Source of the DNA: Xylophilus ampelinus | GTDB lineage: Bacteria; Pseudomonadota; Gammaproteobacteria; Burkholderiales; Burkholderiaceae_C | NCBI RefSeq assembly: GCF_901875635.1 | Contig: NZ_CABFMN010000055.1 | Location: 28,586-92,585 of the forward strand | DNA length: 64,000 nucleotides | Direction: 5' to 3' | In this document: piece after piece, positions 25,772 to 36,522 of the stretch | Layout: every line of letters starts with the position of its first letter | How positions within the stretch are numbered: position 1 is the stretch's first letter | Translations under genes and position numbers: made by a program | Notes under the pieces: model-generated | Told to the model about the DNA's origin: nothing | The model's input: the letters and a program-made list of their open reading frames with translations, nothing else | Database searches by the model: none

Positions 25772-27355
25772 TCAATGGGTGACCCCGACCTTGCCCCACT
25801 CCTGCTCGTAGGTGGTGACCAGCACCTGGTTCGACAGCCGGTTGACCTCGGCCGGCACGCGGGCCATGTCCTTGGGGAAATCGAAGAGCAGGGGCAGCGT
25901 GTCTGCCGTGAGGAAGCGCAGGCCGGCGGGCAGCGCCTCGGGCCGGCGCCAGGGGCGGTGGCTGGCGATGATGTAGCCCCACTCGCCGAAGCTCGGCACA
26001 TGGGCGTGGTAGGGCGTGGCCACGAGGCCGACGGACTCGATGGTCTGCGCCACCGTCCAGAAGCTCTTGCGCGCGACCAACGGCGAGGTGGTCTGGATCA
26101 CGGCGTAGCCGCTGGCCGCCAGGCGCCGGTCGAGCAGGGCGTAGAAGCTGTTGGTGTAGAGCTTGCCGATGGCGAAGTTGGTGGGGTCGGGGAAGTCGAC
26201 GACGATCACATCAAAAACATCGCCTGCCTCCTGCAACCACTTGAACGCATCGGTGTTGACGATCTTCACCTTGGGCGAGGAGAGCGAGTGCCCGTTGAGC
26301 GCGGCCAGCGTCTCGTGCTCGGTGAAGAGCCTCGTCATGTTCGGGTCGAGCTCGACCAGCGTGACCGACTCGACCGAGGAGTGCTTCAGGATCTCGCGCA
26401 CCGCCATGCCGTCGCCGCCGCCGAGCACGGCCACCTTCTTCGGTGCGCCGTGCGCGGCCATGGCGGGGTGCACCAGCGCCTCGTGGTAGCGGTACTCGTC
26501 GCGCTCGGCGAACTGCAGGTTGCCGTTGAGGAACAGCCGGTGCCCGGCGCCCCCGCGCGTGACGACGATGCGCTGGTAGGGCGAGGTGGCGGCGAAGACG
26601 ATGCGGTCCTGGTAGAACTTGTCTTCGGCCAGCGTCGTGATGCGGTCCGCGAAGGCAAAGGCGGCCGCGAGCGCCGCCAGCGTGAGCACGCAGGCCAGCG
26701 CGTGCGCGCCGAGGCGCCGCAGCTCGTGCCGGAACAGCCACAGCGCCCAGGCGCCCACGGCGGCGTTCATCAGGCCGAAGAGCAGCCCGGTGCGGATCAT
26801 GCCCAGCTGCGGCACCAGCAGCAGCGGAAAGGCCACCGACACCGCCAGCGCGCCGAGGTAGTCGAAGGTCAGCACCTGCGAGACCAGGTCCTTGAGCACG
26901 ATGTCGCGCCGGAGGATGCGCATGACCAGCGGAATCTCCAGCCCCACCAGCGTGCCGACCACGACCACCAGGCCGTACAGCAGCAGGCGGAAGGCGCCCG
27001 GCACGTAGGCGTTGGCGATGAACAGCAGCGCCGGCAGGAAGCCGCCGACGAGCGCGACCATGAGCTCGATGCGCAGGAAGTGTGCGGGCAGCTGGCGCTC
27101 GAAGTAGCGCGACAGCCACGAGCCCACGCCCATGGCGAAGAGGTAGGTGCCGATGATGGTGCTGAACTGCAGCACCGAGTCGCCGAGCAGGTAGGAGCTC
27201 AGCGCCGCCGCACTCAGCTCGTAGACCAGCCCGCAGGCGGCGACGACGAAGACGCTGGCGAGCAGGGCGATGGCGACGGGGGAGGGGCCGGCGCGGTGGG
27301 CAGCTGCAGCGGGCAGCGCGGCCGCATCGACCGGCGGCGCGAGAGGTTCATTCAT
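25772..27355 (-). CDS. speE: membrane-fused spermidine synthase-like protein
   Basis: A 527-residue protein. Residues about 25-240 have seven or eight transmembrane helices. Residues about 250-500 are a spermidine-synthase/aminopropyltransferase fold with the SAM-type motif VAVLGGGDGMAVREIL, LVELDPNM, and VIVVDFPDPTNFAIGKLYT. The DFPDPTNF motif replaces the DSTDP motif of soluble SpeE, as in other membrane-fused members. It should make or use polyamines at the inner membrane. It is the fourth gene of the operon starting at 30385. Whether it has true aminopropyltransferase activity is not certain. speD is present 9 kb away. Confidence 0.88.
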   Translation of the reverse strand: MNEPLAPPVDAAALPAAAAHRAGPSPVAIALLASVFVVAACGLVYELSAAALSSYLLGDSVLQFSTIIGTYLFAMGVGSWLSRYFERQLPAHFLRIELMVALVGGFLPALLFIANAYVPGAFRLLLYGLVVVVGTLVGLEIPLVMRILRRDIVLKDLVSQVLTFDYLGALAVSVAFPLLLVPQLGMIRTGLLFGLMNAAVGAWALWLFRHELRRLGAHALACVLTLAALAAAFAFADRITTLAEDKFYQDRIVFAATSPYQRIVVTRGGAGHRLFLNGNLQFAERDEYRYHEALVHPAMAAHGAPKKVAVLGGGDGMAVREILKHSSVESVTLVELDPNMTRLFTEHETLAALNGHSLSSPKVKIVNTDAFKWLQEAGDVFDVIVVDFPDPTNFAIGKLYTNSFYALLDRRLAASGYAVIQTTSPLVARKSFWTVAQTIESVGLVATPYHAHVPSFGEWGYIIASHRPWRRPEALPAGLRFLTADTLPLLFDFPKDMARVPAEVNRLSNQVLVTTYEQEWGKVGVTH

Positions 27356-27457
27356 GGCAGGGGCCTCGACCGTTCGGGCCGAGCCTGTCGAGGCCCTTGG
27401 GGCGGCGCTTCGACGGGATCAGCGCGAACGGTGGCGGAGCAAAGGCGCGGCCCGCCG

Positions 27458-27679
27458 TCAATGGATCGCTGCGGCGACGATGATGCTGATGCCCAGGCAC
27501 ATGGCGGCCACCACCATGGCCAGCGCCTTGTTGTGCTTCTCGACGATCTCGCCCCACAGGTCGTAGGGCGTGATCTTGTCGATGACGATGAAGGCGATCC
27601 AGAAGATCGCGACACCGATCAGCGCATACAGCAGGGTGCCCAGGATCGCCATCGGCTGGAGCCATTCGAGTTTCGGCAT
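27458..27679 (-). CDS. DUF350 membrane protein
   Basis: A 73-residue inner-membrane protein with two hydrophobic helices (AILGTLLYALIGVAIFWIAF and AMVVAAMCLGISIIVAAAIH) separated by a charged loop with DKITPYDLWGEI, characteristic of the DUF350 (YjfL-type) family. Ribosome-binding site GGAGAG precedes ATG 27679. DUF350 genes repeatedly co-occur with polyamine-related and membrane-stress genes; here it lies between the DUF4178 and spermidine-synthase-like genes. Confidence 0.87.
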   Translation of the reverse strand: MPKLEWLQPMAILGTLLYALIGVAIFWIAFIVIDKITPYDLWGEIVEKHNKALAMVVAAMCLGISIIVAAAIH

Positions 27680-27731
27680 GCGGTCTCTCCGGTGTGTGAA
27701 TTGAGTTGCGTGGTGTGCGGCGGCGTCGTCG

Positions 27732-29234
27732 CTACTTGTGGCCGCCGCCGCTCGAGTAGCCGCCGTAGGAGCCGCCCGAGCTTCGGTAGCCGCTGCCCGA
27801 GGAGCTCGAGCAGGTGGACAGGATGATCAGCAGGATGATGATCACCACGACGATCAGGATGATGGTGCCGCAGCCCAGGCTGGACGCGGCGCTCACGGGC
27901 AGCGCATCGGTGCGCTTGAACATGTCCTTCTTCGCGTCGAGCTTGAAGGCCGACGCCACGGCGTTGCTGTCGATGCGGCTGCCGTAGGACCAGGTGAGCT
28001 CGTTGGCGCTGCGCTCCATCGACAGCAGGCCGCCCTTGGGTTCGCCGTAGTCGCGGTTCTGCGTCTTCTGGCCACGCTGCACCTGCCAGTAGAACTCGCC
28101 GGCGACGTAGGTGGTTTCCGCCTCGTAGGCGTACTGCTGCCGGTAGACGCGGCCTAGATAGCGCGCGGTCTGCCCGCCGTCGGACACCACCGGCGCACCG
28201 GTTGCGGGCTTGACCATGCTCCAGCCGTCGCTCGCGTCGACCAGGAAGCTGAAGCCGCGCTTCCTGTTGTAGAGCAGGTACTCGTCCCAGCCGAAGTGCT
28301 CGTCGTCGCCGGGTTCCACGCCCATGCGGTGCTGGAAACCCACCACCTGCCAGGGCGCGCCCTGCAGCGTGCCCATCGAGCCCAGCGCGATGAGCGGCTG
28401 CACCGGTTCGTTCTGCGTGGCGTACTTCAACTCGCCGCCGATGCCGGCGCTGGTGTCGATGATGCTCTTGCACGACGGGCAGGTGATGCTCTTGCTGTCG
28501 GCGAAGTTGAGCGTGACCGGCGAGCCGCAGTTCGGGCACGCGAAGCTGCGGCCCTTCTCCTCCTTGGCCGATTCTTCGCGCAGCCCGGCCATCTTCAGGT
28601 CATCGAGCTCGACCGAGCGGCCCAGGTAGGCCGTGGGCGGCGCCGAGTCGTAGTCCAGGCTCAGGACCAGGCCCTTCTCGTTGCGCAGCTCGACGACGCG
28701 GAAGGGCTTGCCGAGCTCGGGCAGGCGCGGGAGTTCGCCCTGGGCCGACAGCAGCTTCACTTCCTCGTTGGACGCGACGGTGTAGCCCTGCCCGTTGAAG
28801 GTGTGGGTGGCGCCCACGCGCAACTGGTCGGCGGCCGGCGCGGGCTGCTGCAGCGCGTAGGGCAGCGAGAAGACGTAGGCGCCGTTGTCCTCGCTCAGGA
28901 CGCCGGTGCGGTCGTCGGTGCCGTCGATCTGGGCGACCCATTCGGTCCAGCGGCCACCTTCGTAGGCGTACTGCAGGCGGCCGACGAGCGTGAAGGCCTT
29001 GTCCTGGATGCGGCCGGTGGCGAAAAGCTGCAGCGGGCTGAAGTCGTCGAACAGCTCCGCCATCTTGCCGATGCGCGCGAGCTGCTCGCCCTGGCGCACG
29101 ACGGTGCTCTGGCAGTAGGGGCAGACGGCGAAGGCCGACTGCGCCGAGCGGAACTCGACCGGCGCCCCGCAGCCGGGGCAGGGGGCGCTGTACGTGCGCT
29201 GGGGAGACGGCGGGGCGCCGCCCGGCTCAGCCAT
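27732..29234 (-). CDS. DUF4178 protein with two zinc ribbons and a C-terminal membrane anchor
   Basis: A 500-residue protein. Zinc ribbon 1 is CPGCGAPVEF...CPYCQS (Cys19, 22, 37, 40) and zinc ribbon 2 is CPNCGSPV...CPSCKS near residue 230. Each is followed by a DUF4178 domain (FTLVGRLQYAYEGGRWTEW with YVFSLPYA; APWQVVGFQHRMGVEPGDDE with FGWDEYLLYN). A strong transmembrane helix (TIILIVVVIIILLIILS) sits near the C-terminus, followed by a Ser/Gly-rich tail. ATG 29234 is used. Second gene of the operon. The family's biochemistry is unknown; its association with SPFH and DUF350 genes suggests a membrane-surface scaffold. Confidence 0.87.
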   Translation of the reverse strand: MAEPGGAPPSPQRTYSAPCPGCGAPVEFRSAQSAFAVCPYCQSTVVRQGEQLARIGKMAELFDDFSPLQLFATGRIQDKAFTLVGRLQYAYEGGRWTEWVAQIDGTDDRTGVLSEDNGAYVFSLPYALQQPAPAADQLRVGATHTFNGQGYTVASNEEVKLLSAQGELPRLPELGKPFRVVELRNEKGLVLSLDYDSAPPTAYLGRSVELDDLKMAGLREESAKEEKGRSFACPNCGSPVTLNFADSKSITCPSCKSIIDTSAGIGGELKYATQNEPVQPLIALGSMGTLQGAPWQVVGFQHRMGVEPGDDEHFGWDEYLLYNRKRGFSFLVDASDGWSMVKPATGAPVVSDGGQTARYLGRVYRQQYAYEAETTYVAGEFYWQVQRGQKTQNRDYGEPKGGLLSMERSANELTWSYGSRIDSNAVASAFKLDAKKDMFKRTDALPVSAASSLGCGTIILIVVVIIILLIILSTCSSSSGSGYRSSGGSYGGYSSGGGHK

Positions 29235-29269
29235 GGGCAACGCACGCCGGCACGCGTCGGCGTTTCGGA

Positions 29270-29331
29270 CGTTTTGAGGCCGCAGCGCCCGTCCCGCGGG
29301 CGCGAGCCGCTATCGAAAACATAGCAATCGG
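29270..29331 (-). repeat. dispersed 65-bp palindromic repeat, copy f
   Basis: It lies between the SPFH and DUF4178 genes of one operon, in reverse orientation (GTTTTGAGGCCGCAGC, GCCCGTCCCGCGGGCGCGAG, CGCTATCG, CATAGCAATCGGC). It ends 4 bp before the SPFH stop codon. It could form an intercistronic hairpin that lowers downstream expression. Confidence 0.85.
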
Positions 29332-29335
29332 CAAC

Positions 29336-30385
29336 TCAGACGAGCTTCTTGAGCAGCTCGGCCTTCTTGGCGTCGAACTCTTCCTGCGTGAGGATGCCCT
29401 TGGTCTTGAGCTCGCCCAGCTTCTCGAGCGTGGCCATGACCTCGTTCGGGCTCACGGTGGCGGCCGGCGCGGTGGCGGCGACGGCGGCCTGCGCGGCGGC
29501 GTTGGGATTCAGGCCCTGCTGGAGGTTCTGCGCCAGCACCTGGCCCAGCGCCACGCCGGCGCCCAGGCCCATCGCGTCGCCCGCGATGCCACCACCGCCG
29601 CTGCCCGAGCCTTCGGCGAACTTGGGAATCGCCTGCGCCGTCTGGTACTGCATGAACTTGCCCATGTCGTTGCCGACCATGCCCATGCCGATCTTCTGGT
29701 CGAGGATCTTCTGCAGCTCCTCGGGCAGCGACACGTTCTGGACCGTGATCGTCTCGAGCTTGATGCCGATCTTGGCGAACTCGGGGTTCAGCTGGGCGGC
29801 CAGCGCCTTGGCGAACTCGATCTGGTTGGCCGCCAGGTCGAGGAAGGGCACGCCGCTGGCCGCGATGGCGGTGCTGATGTTCTGCAGCACCAGGCCGCGC
29901 AGCTGGCCGTCGAGGTCGGCCACCGTGTAGGCGTCGCGCGTGCCCGAGATCTCGGTGTGGAAGAGCTTGGGGTCGGCGATGCGGAAGGCGTAATTGCCGA
30001 AGGCACGCAGGCGCACGGCGCCGAAGTCCTTGTCGCGGATGGTGATGGGCTGCGGCGTGCCCCACTTCTGGTCGACCTGCTGGCGCGTGCTGAAGAAGTA
30101 GACGTCGCTCTTGAAGGGCGACTCGAAGAGCTTGTCCCAGTTCTTGAGGTACGTGAGGACGGGCAGCGTCTGCGTCGTCAGCTTGTACATGCCGGGGCCG
30201 AAGACGTCGGCCACCTGGCCTTCGTTGACGAAGACGGCCATCTGCGACTCGCGCACCGTGAGCGAGGCGCCGTTCTGGATTTCCATCTCCTGCATCGGGA
30301 AACGCCAGGCGAGCGTGCCGTCGCCGGTTTCCGTCCACTGGATGATGTCGATGAACTGCTTCTTGATGAAATCCATCAGGGCCAT
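29336..30385 (-). CDS. SPFH-domain (YdjI-like) protein with C-terminal SHOCT domain
   Basis: A 349-residue protein of the SPFH/prohibitin-flotillin superfamily, 'virion core protein' subgroup. It begins MALMDFIKKQFIDIIQW, then the SPFH core (VRESQMAVFVNEGQVADVFG, AFRIADPKLFHTEISG, EFAKIGIKLETITVQNVSLP). A Gly/Ala-rich linker follows (residues about 260-310). The last 28 residues, LGELKTKGILTQEEFDAKKA plus ELLKKLV, form a SHOCT oligomerisation domain. ATG 30385 follows GAGGAG; a GTG lies two codons upstream. First gene of a five-gene operon. Homologues pair with PspA-type membrane-stress genes. Confidence 0.9.
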   Translation of the reverse strand: MALMDFIKKQFIDIIQWTETGDGTLAWRFPMQEMEIQNGASLTVRESQMAVFVNEGQVADVFGPGMYKLTTQTLPVLTYLKNWDKLFESPFKSDVYFFSTRQQVDQKWGTPQPITIRDKDFGAVRLRAFGNYAFRIADPKLFHTEISGTRDAYTVADLDGQLRGLVLQNISTAIAASGVPFLDLAANQIEFAKALAAQLNPEFAKIGIKLETITVQNVSLPEELQKILDQKIGMGMVGNDMGKFMQYQTAQAIPKFAEGSGSGGGGIAGDAMGLGAGVALGQVLAQNLQQGLNPNAAAQAAVAATAPAATVSPNEVMATLEKLGELKTKGILTQEEFDAKKAELLKKLV

Positions 30386-30519
30386 GTCCACTCTCCTCGT
30401 CGATCGGTTGTTGAGCGCGGGATATTGCCATATCGCGCCCGCGGTGCGGCCTGCCGACAGCAGGGATCGGCCCGGCCATCCGAGCTATGCCACCCCCCGT
30501 CGCTTTCGTGACCGAGGTC

Positions 30520-30525
30520 TAGAAT
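30520..30525 (+). promoter_or_regulatory. -10 box TAGAAT of maeB
   Basis: TAGAATCGGCGCCC, 74 bp before the maeB start codon, matches the -10 context before amgK. No convincing -35 box is visible. The 213-bp region up to 30385 is divergent with the SPFH operon, whose promoter must also lie here. Confidence 0.5.
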
Positions 30526-30598
30526 CGGCGCCCTTCTAAAACAGCGCCCTGGGCGGCCCGTGGCGGGCCACGCACCATCGGCATCAGGAGCCAGTTCC

Positions 30599-32932
<2,334 letters not shown>

Positions 32933-32983
32933 TCGCTTTCTTCAACAGCGTGCGCTAACTTATCGCGCCAGTGCACCCCCAGG

Positions 32984-33018
32984 GCGCCTGCTCAATTCTT
33001 GGGCAGGCGCTTGCTTTT
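32984..33018 (+). terminator. rho-independent terminator of maeB
   Basis: GCGCCTGC and GCAGGCGC form an 8-bp perfect stem around an 11-base loop, followed by TTGCTTTTT. It begins 51 bp after the maeB stop. Confidence 0.8.
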
Positions 33019-33105
33019 TGGGCATGCCTGGGGCACACTGGCGGGCTTGAATTTGCGGGTTAACCCGCAGTTCTGGTCCCCGCGTCCACAGCATTCGGTG
33101 CCTTC

Positions 33106-33519
33106 ATGGCGTTTGCCGCCTCGATCTCGTCCAAAGTCTCCAAGTTTGCGCTCACTGGCGTGTTCATGGTGGTCCTCGGCGGGGTTCTGGCGCCGAGCCA
33201 GTCCATCCAAGCCAGGGAATTCCCGGCCCAGGACGAGACGATCGCGCTGTCGCAATTGCCTCTCCAGGGTCAGACAACGTACCGTGCGATCTTCGACGGC
33301 GGCCCGTTCCGGCATGACAAGGACGGCACCGTGTTCGGCAACCGGGAGCGTCTGCTTCCGCGCGAGCGGCGTGGGCACTACCGTGAATACACCGTGGACA
33401 CGCCCGGTGCTCGCACGCGCGGCGCCCGTCGCATCGTGTGCGGCGGCCCACCGACGACGCCGCAGGCGTGCTGGTACACGGCGGACCATTACGCAAGTTT
33501 CAGGAAGATCGTGCCATGA
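33106..33519 (+). CDS. secreted barnase-family ribonuclease
   Basis: A 137-residue exported guanyl-type ribonuclease. Residues 1-36 form a signal peptide ending SIQA. The mature domain of about 100 residues has the barnase catalytic set: Glu94 in YREYTVD, Arg109 in ARRIV and His128 in TADHYASFRKI. A Cys112/Cys122 pair could form a disulfide, fitting export. The following gene encodes the barstar-type inhibitor and overlaps the stop codon by ATGA, the usual toxin-immunity arrangement. A perfect GGGTTAACCC palindrome lies 40 bp upstream. Start ATG 33106 lacks a clear ribosome-binding site. Confidence 0.9.
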   Translation: MAFAASISSKVSKFALTGVFMVVLGGVLAPSQSIQAREFPAQDETIALSQLPLQGQTTYRAIFDGGPFRHDKDGTVFGNRERLLPRERRGHYREYTVDTPGARTRGARRIVCGGPPTTPQACWYTADHYASFRKIVP

Positions 33520-33998
33520 CGGACGATCGCACAGGCAGGGGTGACGCACCCACGCGTTCGGGAGAAGTTTTGATCACCATGGAAAGAACAGCGGAGATGA
33601 ATCAGTCCCTTCGTGGCGTTCGGCCCAACATCGTTCAGTCGATCCGGGCCTTTCGCGTCAGCGACCTTCAGGAGGCGGCCCACGCGTCGGGCCAGCACTT
33701 CCTCTATGCCAACCTGGCGAACGCCCAGAGCAAGCAGGACGTGCTCGACCTGATCGCGCAGCAGTTCACCTTCCCGGCGCACTTCGGCAAGAACTTCGAC
33801 GCGCTGTACGACTGCATGACCGATCCCTTGCACAAATCGGGCCCGCAGCCGGGCTTCGTCGTGGTGCTCGAGCAGATCCCGGCCAACGCCAAGTTCGACA
33901 AGGAAGCGCGCGAGCAGCTCCTGGACATCTTCCGCGACGCCTCGGACTACTGGGGCGACCGCAAGGTGCCCTTCCGGTGCTTCTATTCTTTTCTGTAG
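33516..33998 (+). CDS. barstar-family ribonuclease inhibitor
   Basis: A barstar-type cytoplasmic inhibitor, 160 residues from ATG 33516 (overlapping the ribonuclease stop as ATGA) or 139 from ATG 33579, which has GGAGAAG upstream. Core motifs are LYANLANAQSKQDVLDLIAQ, FPAHFGKNFDALYDCMTD and a C-terminal RCFYSFL. The acidic helix carrying the barnase-binding Asp residues is in NFDALYDCMTD. It would protect the cell from its own ribonuclease before export. The extra N-terminal residues are not conserved-looking, so the start is uncertain. Confidence 0.9.
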   Translation: MTDDRTGRGDAPTRSGEVLITMERTAEMNQSLRGVRPNIVQSIRAFRVSDLQEAAHASGQHFLYANLANAQSKQDVLDLIAQQFTFPAHFGKNFDALYDCMTDPLHKSGPQPGFVVVLEQIPANAKFDKEAREQLLDIFRDASDYWGDRKVPFRCFYSFL

Positions 33999-34210
33999 CC
34001 CGTTCTGCACAAGCCGGCCAAGCAGAACGGGCGAACGAGGCCCAGATCCAGGGTGCCCACAGCGCGGAACCCGCGCCCCTGGATGGCATCGACCTGAACG
34101 CGGATCCCGCGGCAGAGAAGATGCCGACCGACAAGCTGGTGGACGTATCCCCGCTGGCGCTGCGCATGAGCAGCCCCTTCAACAGCACCTACTGGCTGGC
34201 CGCCGCCTGA
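33977..34210 (+). CDS. hypothetical 77-residue protein after barstar
   Basis: A frame from GTG 33977 (overlapping the barstar end by 22 bases) to TGA 34210. Codon use from about 34011 on is strongly GC3-rich like real genes here (CAG ATC CAG, CTG, AAG, GAC), so the frame looks coding. The product (QAGQAERANEAQIQG..., ending MSSPFNSTYWLAAA) has a short hydrophobic start and no known domain. A strong terminator follows at once, making it the likely last gene of the barnase-barstar transcript. Confidence 0.5.
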   Translation: MLLFFSVARSAQAGQAERANEAQIQGAHSAEPAPLDGIDLNADPAAEKMPTDKLVDVSPLALRMSSPFNSTYWLAAA

Positions 34211-34233
34211 GCACGGCGCAGCCCCCGAAAAAG

Positions 34234-34258
34234 AGCCCGTCGATGACGGGCTTTTTTT
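34234..34258 (+). terminator. rho-independent terminator after the barnase/barstar operon
   Basis: AGCCCGTC-GAT-GACGGGCT forms an 8-bp stem with a 3-base loop followed by a run of Ts to 34258. Confidence 0.92.
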
Positions 34259-34279
34259 CGCCTGCGAGAAGGCAGCTGT

Positions 34280-35056
34280 TCAGCCGGCCGTGGCCTGCGC
34301 CAGCGCGATGTACTCCGACACCGGCACTTCCTCGGCGCGGCGCTGGGTGTCGAAGCTGCCGGCGAAATCCCGCGCCTCGAGCCAGCGGCCCAGCGTGTGG
34401 CGCAGCAGCTTGCGGCGCTGGCTGAAGGCGAGTTGCACGAGCGATTCGAGGTGCGCGACGTCCACCGGCGCCGGTGCGGCGCGCGGCACCATGCGCACCA
34501 CCGCGCTGTCCACGCGCGGCGGCGGCTCGAAGCTGCCGGGAGGCACGAACAGGATGTTCTCCATCGCGTAACGCCACTGCAGCATCACCGACAGCCGGCC
34601 GTAGTCCGCCGTGGCCGGCGCCGCCACCATGCGGTCGATCACTTCCTTCTGCAGCATGAAGTGCTGGTCGGCCACGCGGTCCGCCCAGCGCAGCAGGTGG
34701 AAAAGGATGGGCGTCGAGATGTTGTAGGGCAGGTTGCCCACCACGCGCAGCGCCTTGCTGCCTGCGCCTGCGAGCCGGTCGGCCAGGGCGCCCAAGTCGA
34801 CCTTCAGCACGTCGGACTCCACCACGTCGAGCTGCGCATGGCTGCGCAGGCGGGCGGCGAGGTCGCGGTCGAGTTCGATCACGGTGAGCCGGCCCAGGCG
34901 CTCGACCAGCGGCTGCGTGAGCGCCGCCAGGCCGGGGCCGATCTCGACCATGGGATCGCCTGCCTTCGGCGCGATCTCGCGCACGATCGCATCGATGATC
35001 GCGCCGTCGGACAGGAAGTGCTGGCCGAAGCGCTTGCGCGGCGCGTGCGCCTTCAT
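34280..35056 (-). CDS. rsmA: 16S rRNA dimethyladenosine transferase
   Basis: A 258-residue SAM-dependent methyltransferase (KsgA) that dimethylates A1518 and A1519 of 16S rRNA. Motifs are [18 protein letters not shown] at the start, [17 protein letters not shown] (SAM binding), [12 protein letters not shown] and the catalytic NLPYNIS. ATG 35056. It is the last gene of the lptD-surA-rsmA cluster; the usual pdxA gene of E. coli is absent between surA and rsmA. Confidence 0.97.
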   Translation of the reverse strand: MKAHAPRKRFGQHFLSDGAIIDAIVREIAPKAGDPMVEIGPGLAALTQPLVERLGRLTVIELDRDLAARLRSHAQLDVVESDVLKVDLGALADRLAGAGSKALRVVGNLPYNISTPILFHLLRWADRVADQHFMLQKEVIDRMVAAPATADYGRLSVMLQWRYAMENILFVPPGSFEPPPRVDSAVVRMVPRAAPAPVDVAHLESLVQLAFSQRRKLLRHTLGRWLEARDFAGSFDTQRRAEEVPVSEYIALAQATAG

Positions 35057-35064
35057 GTGGGCGA

Positions 35065-36498
35065 TCAGGACTGCGGCGGCTCGCGCAGTTCGACGTAGGC
35101 GCGGTTGCGCACTTCCTGCGCCCAGGCCTCGTACGCGTCGTCCATCTTCTTGTCGCGCAGTGCGTTGCGCGCAGCGGCGCGCAGCTCCTCGGGGTTGAGC
35201 TTGGCCTGGCGGCGCCCTTCCACCTGGATCAGGTGCACGCCGAATCGCGTGCTGATCGGGTCGCTGATCTGGCCCGGCTGCAGGCGGCTCATCGCCTCCT
35301 CGAACTCGGGCACGAAGGAGCCCGGCACCGTCCAGCCCAACTCGCCGCCGTTGCGGGCGCTGCCGGTGTCCTGCGACTGGTCGCGCGCCAGCGTGGCGAA
35401 GTCGGCCGTGCCGCTCTGGATGCGGCGCTTGTAGTCGTTGAGCAGTGCCACGACCTGTTCGGGCGTGCGGTTGCCGTCCGGACGGATGAGGATGTGGCGC
35501 ACCTGGGTCTGCGTCACCATGCCGTCGGCACCGGCGTTCGCGCGCTCGCGCGCCAGCACCTTGATCACGTGGAAGCCGGCGCCCGAGCGCACCGGGCCCG
35601 CGATGCCGCCCACCGGCGTCGACTGCGTGGTCTCGACGAACAGGGGCGGGTAACGGTCGGCGTTGCGCAAACCCAGGGCACCGCCGTTGTTGCGCGCGTC
35701 GGGGGCGTCCGACGCCTCGGCCGCGAGCCTGGCGAAGTCTTCGCCGGCCCGCGCACGGCGGGCGATGTCCTGCGCGCGCTTCTGCAGCGCCTCCACCTGC
35801 GAGGCGCTGGCGTTCTCGGGCACGGCGACCAGCACCTGGGCCAGGTTGATGTCCTGCGCACCCGGTGCGTTCACCCCGCCGCGCTGGTCACGCAAAAACT
35901 GGTCGACCTCGGCGTCCGTGACCTTGACCTTGGGTTCGAGCTCACGCTCGCGCAGACGCGTGAGCAGAATCTGGTTGCGCACGTTGTTGCGGAACTCCTC
36001 CCTGGACATCCCCCCCTGCGTGATTCGCTGCTGCAACTCGCCGACGCTGATGTCGTTTTGCCGCGCCACCATCGCGATGCCCTGATCGACAGCGGTGTCG
36101 TCCGCCCGCACACCCTGTTCCTTGGCCAGCTGCAACTGGGCGCGCTCGCTGATGAGCTGCTCCAGCACCTGTTGCGTCAGCTGCGCGCGCGGCAGGCGCT
36201 CCAATTCGGGTGACCGATCCTGCAGGACGCGGTCGACGCGCTTTTGCACCTCCGTGTTGGTGATCGGCTCCGAGTTCACCAGCGCCACGATGTACTCCGC
36301 CGCACGCTGGCCCTGGGGCGCAGCCGGCGGCCGCGCATTGGCAGGGGGAACCGCGACGATGGGCCCGGCCCGCATGATGTCGGTGATGCCCATCGGGCGC
36401 TGCGAGCGCTGCTGCTGCACGCGCTGGGTCTGGGCCACGGCGGTGGTCGCCAGCGCGGCAGCACAGGCCAGCGCGAGGGTGGAACGCAGGAAGTTCAT
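35065..36498 (-). CDS. surA: periplasmic peptidyl-prolyl isomerase/chaperone SurA
   Basis: A 477-residue outer-membrane-protein chaperone. It has a signal peptide ([23 protein letters not shown]), an N-terminal SurA chaperone domain ([39 protein letters not shown]), and two parvulin domains ([14 protein letters not shown] with [19 protein letters not shown] with [12 protein letters not shown]). Its clients include LptD, encoded immediately upstream. It starts 24 bp after the lptD stop and ends 8 bp before rsmA. Confidence 0.97.
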   Translation of the reverse strand: MNFLRSTLALACAAALATTAVAQTQRVQQQRSQRPMGITDIMRAGPIVAVPPANARPPAAPQGQRAAEYIVALVNSEPITNTEVQKRVDRVLQDRSPELERLPRAQLTQQVLEQLISERAQLQLAKEQGVRADDTAVDQGIAMVARQNDISVGELQQRITQGGMSREEFRNNVRNQILLTRLRERELEPKVKVTDAEVDQFLRDQRGGVNAPGAQDINLAQVLVAVPENASASQVEALQKRAQDIARRARAGEDFARLAAEASDAPDARNNGGALGLRNADRYPPLFVETTQSTPVGGIAGPVRSGAGFHVIKVLARERANAGADGMVTQTQVRHILIRPDGNRTPEQVVALLNDYKRRIQSGTADFATLARDQSQDTGSARNGGELGWTVPGSFVPEFEEAMSRLQPGQISDPISTRFGVHLIQVEGRRQAKLNPEELRAAARNALRDKKMDDAYEAWAQEVRNRAYVELREPPQS

Positions 36499-36522
36499 GG
36501 CGATGTCCTTGCTCGGGCGAAC

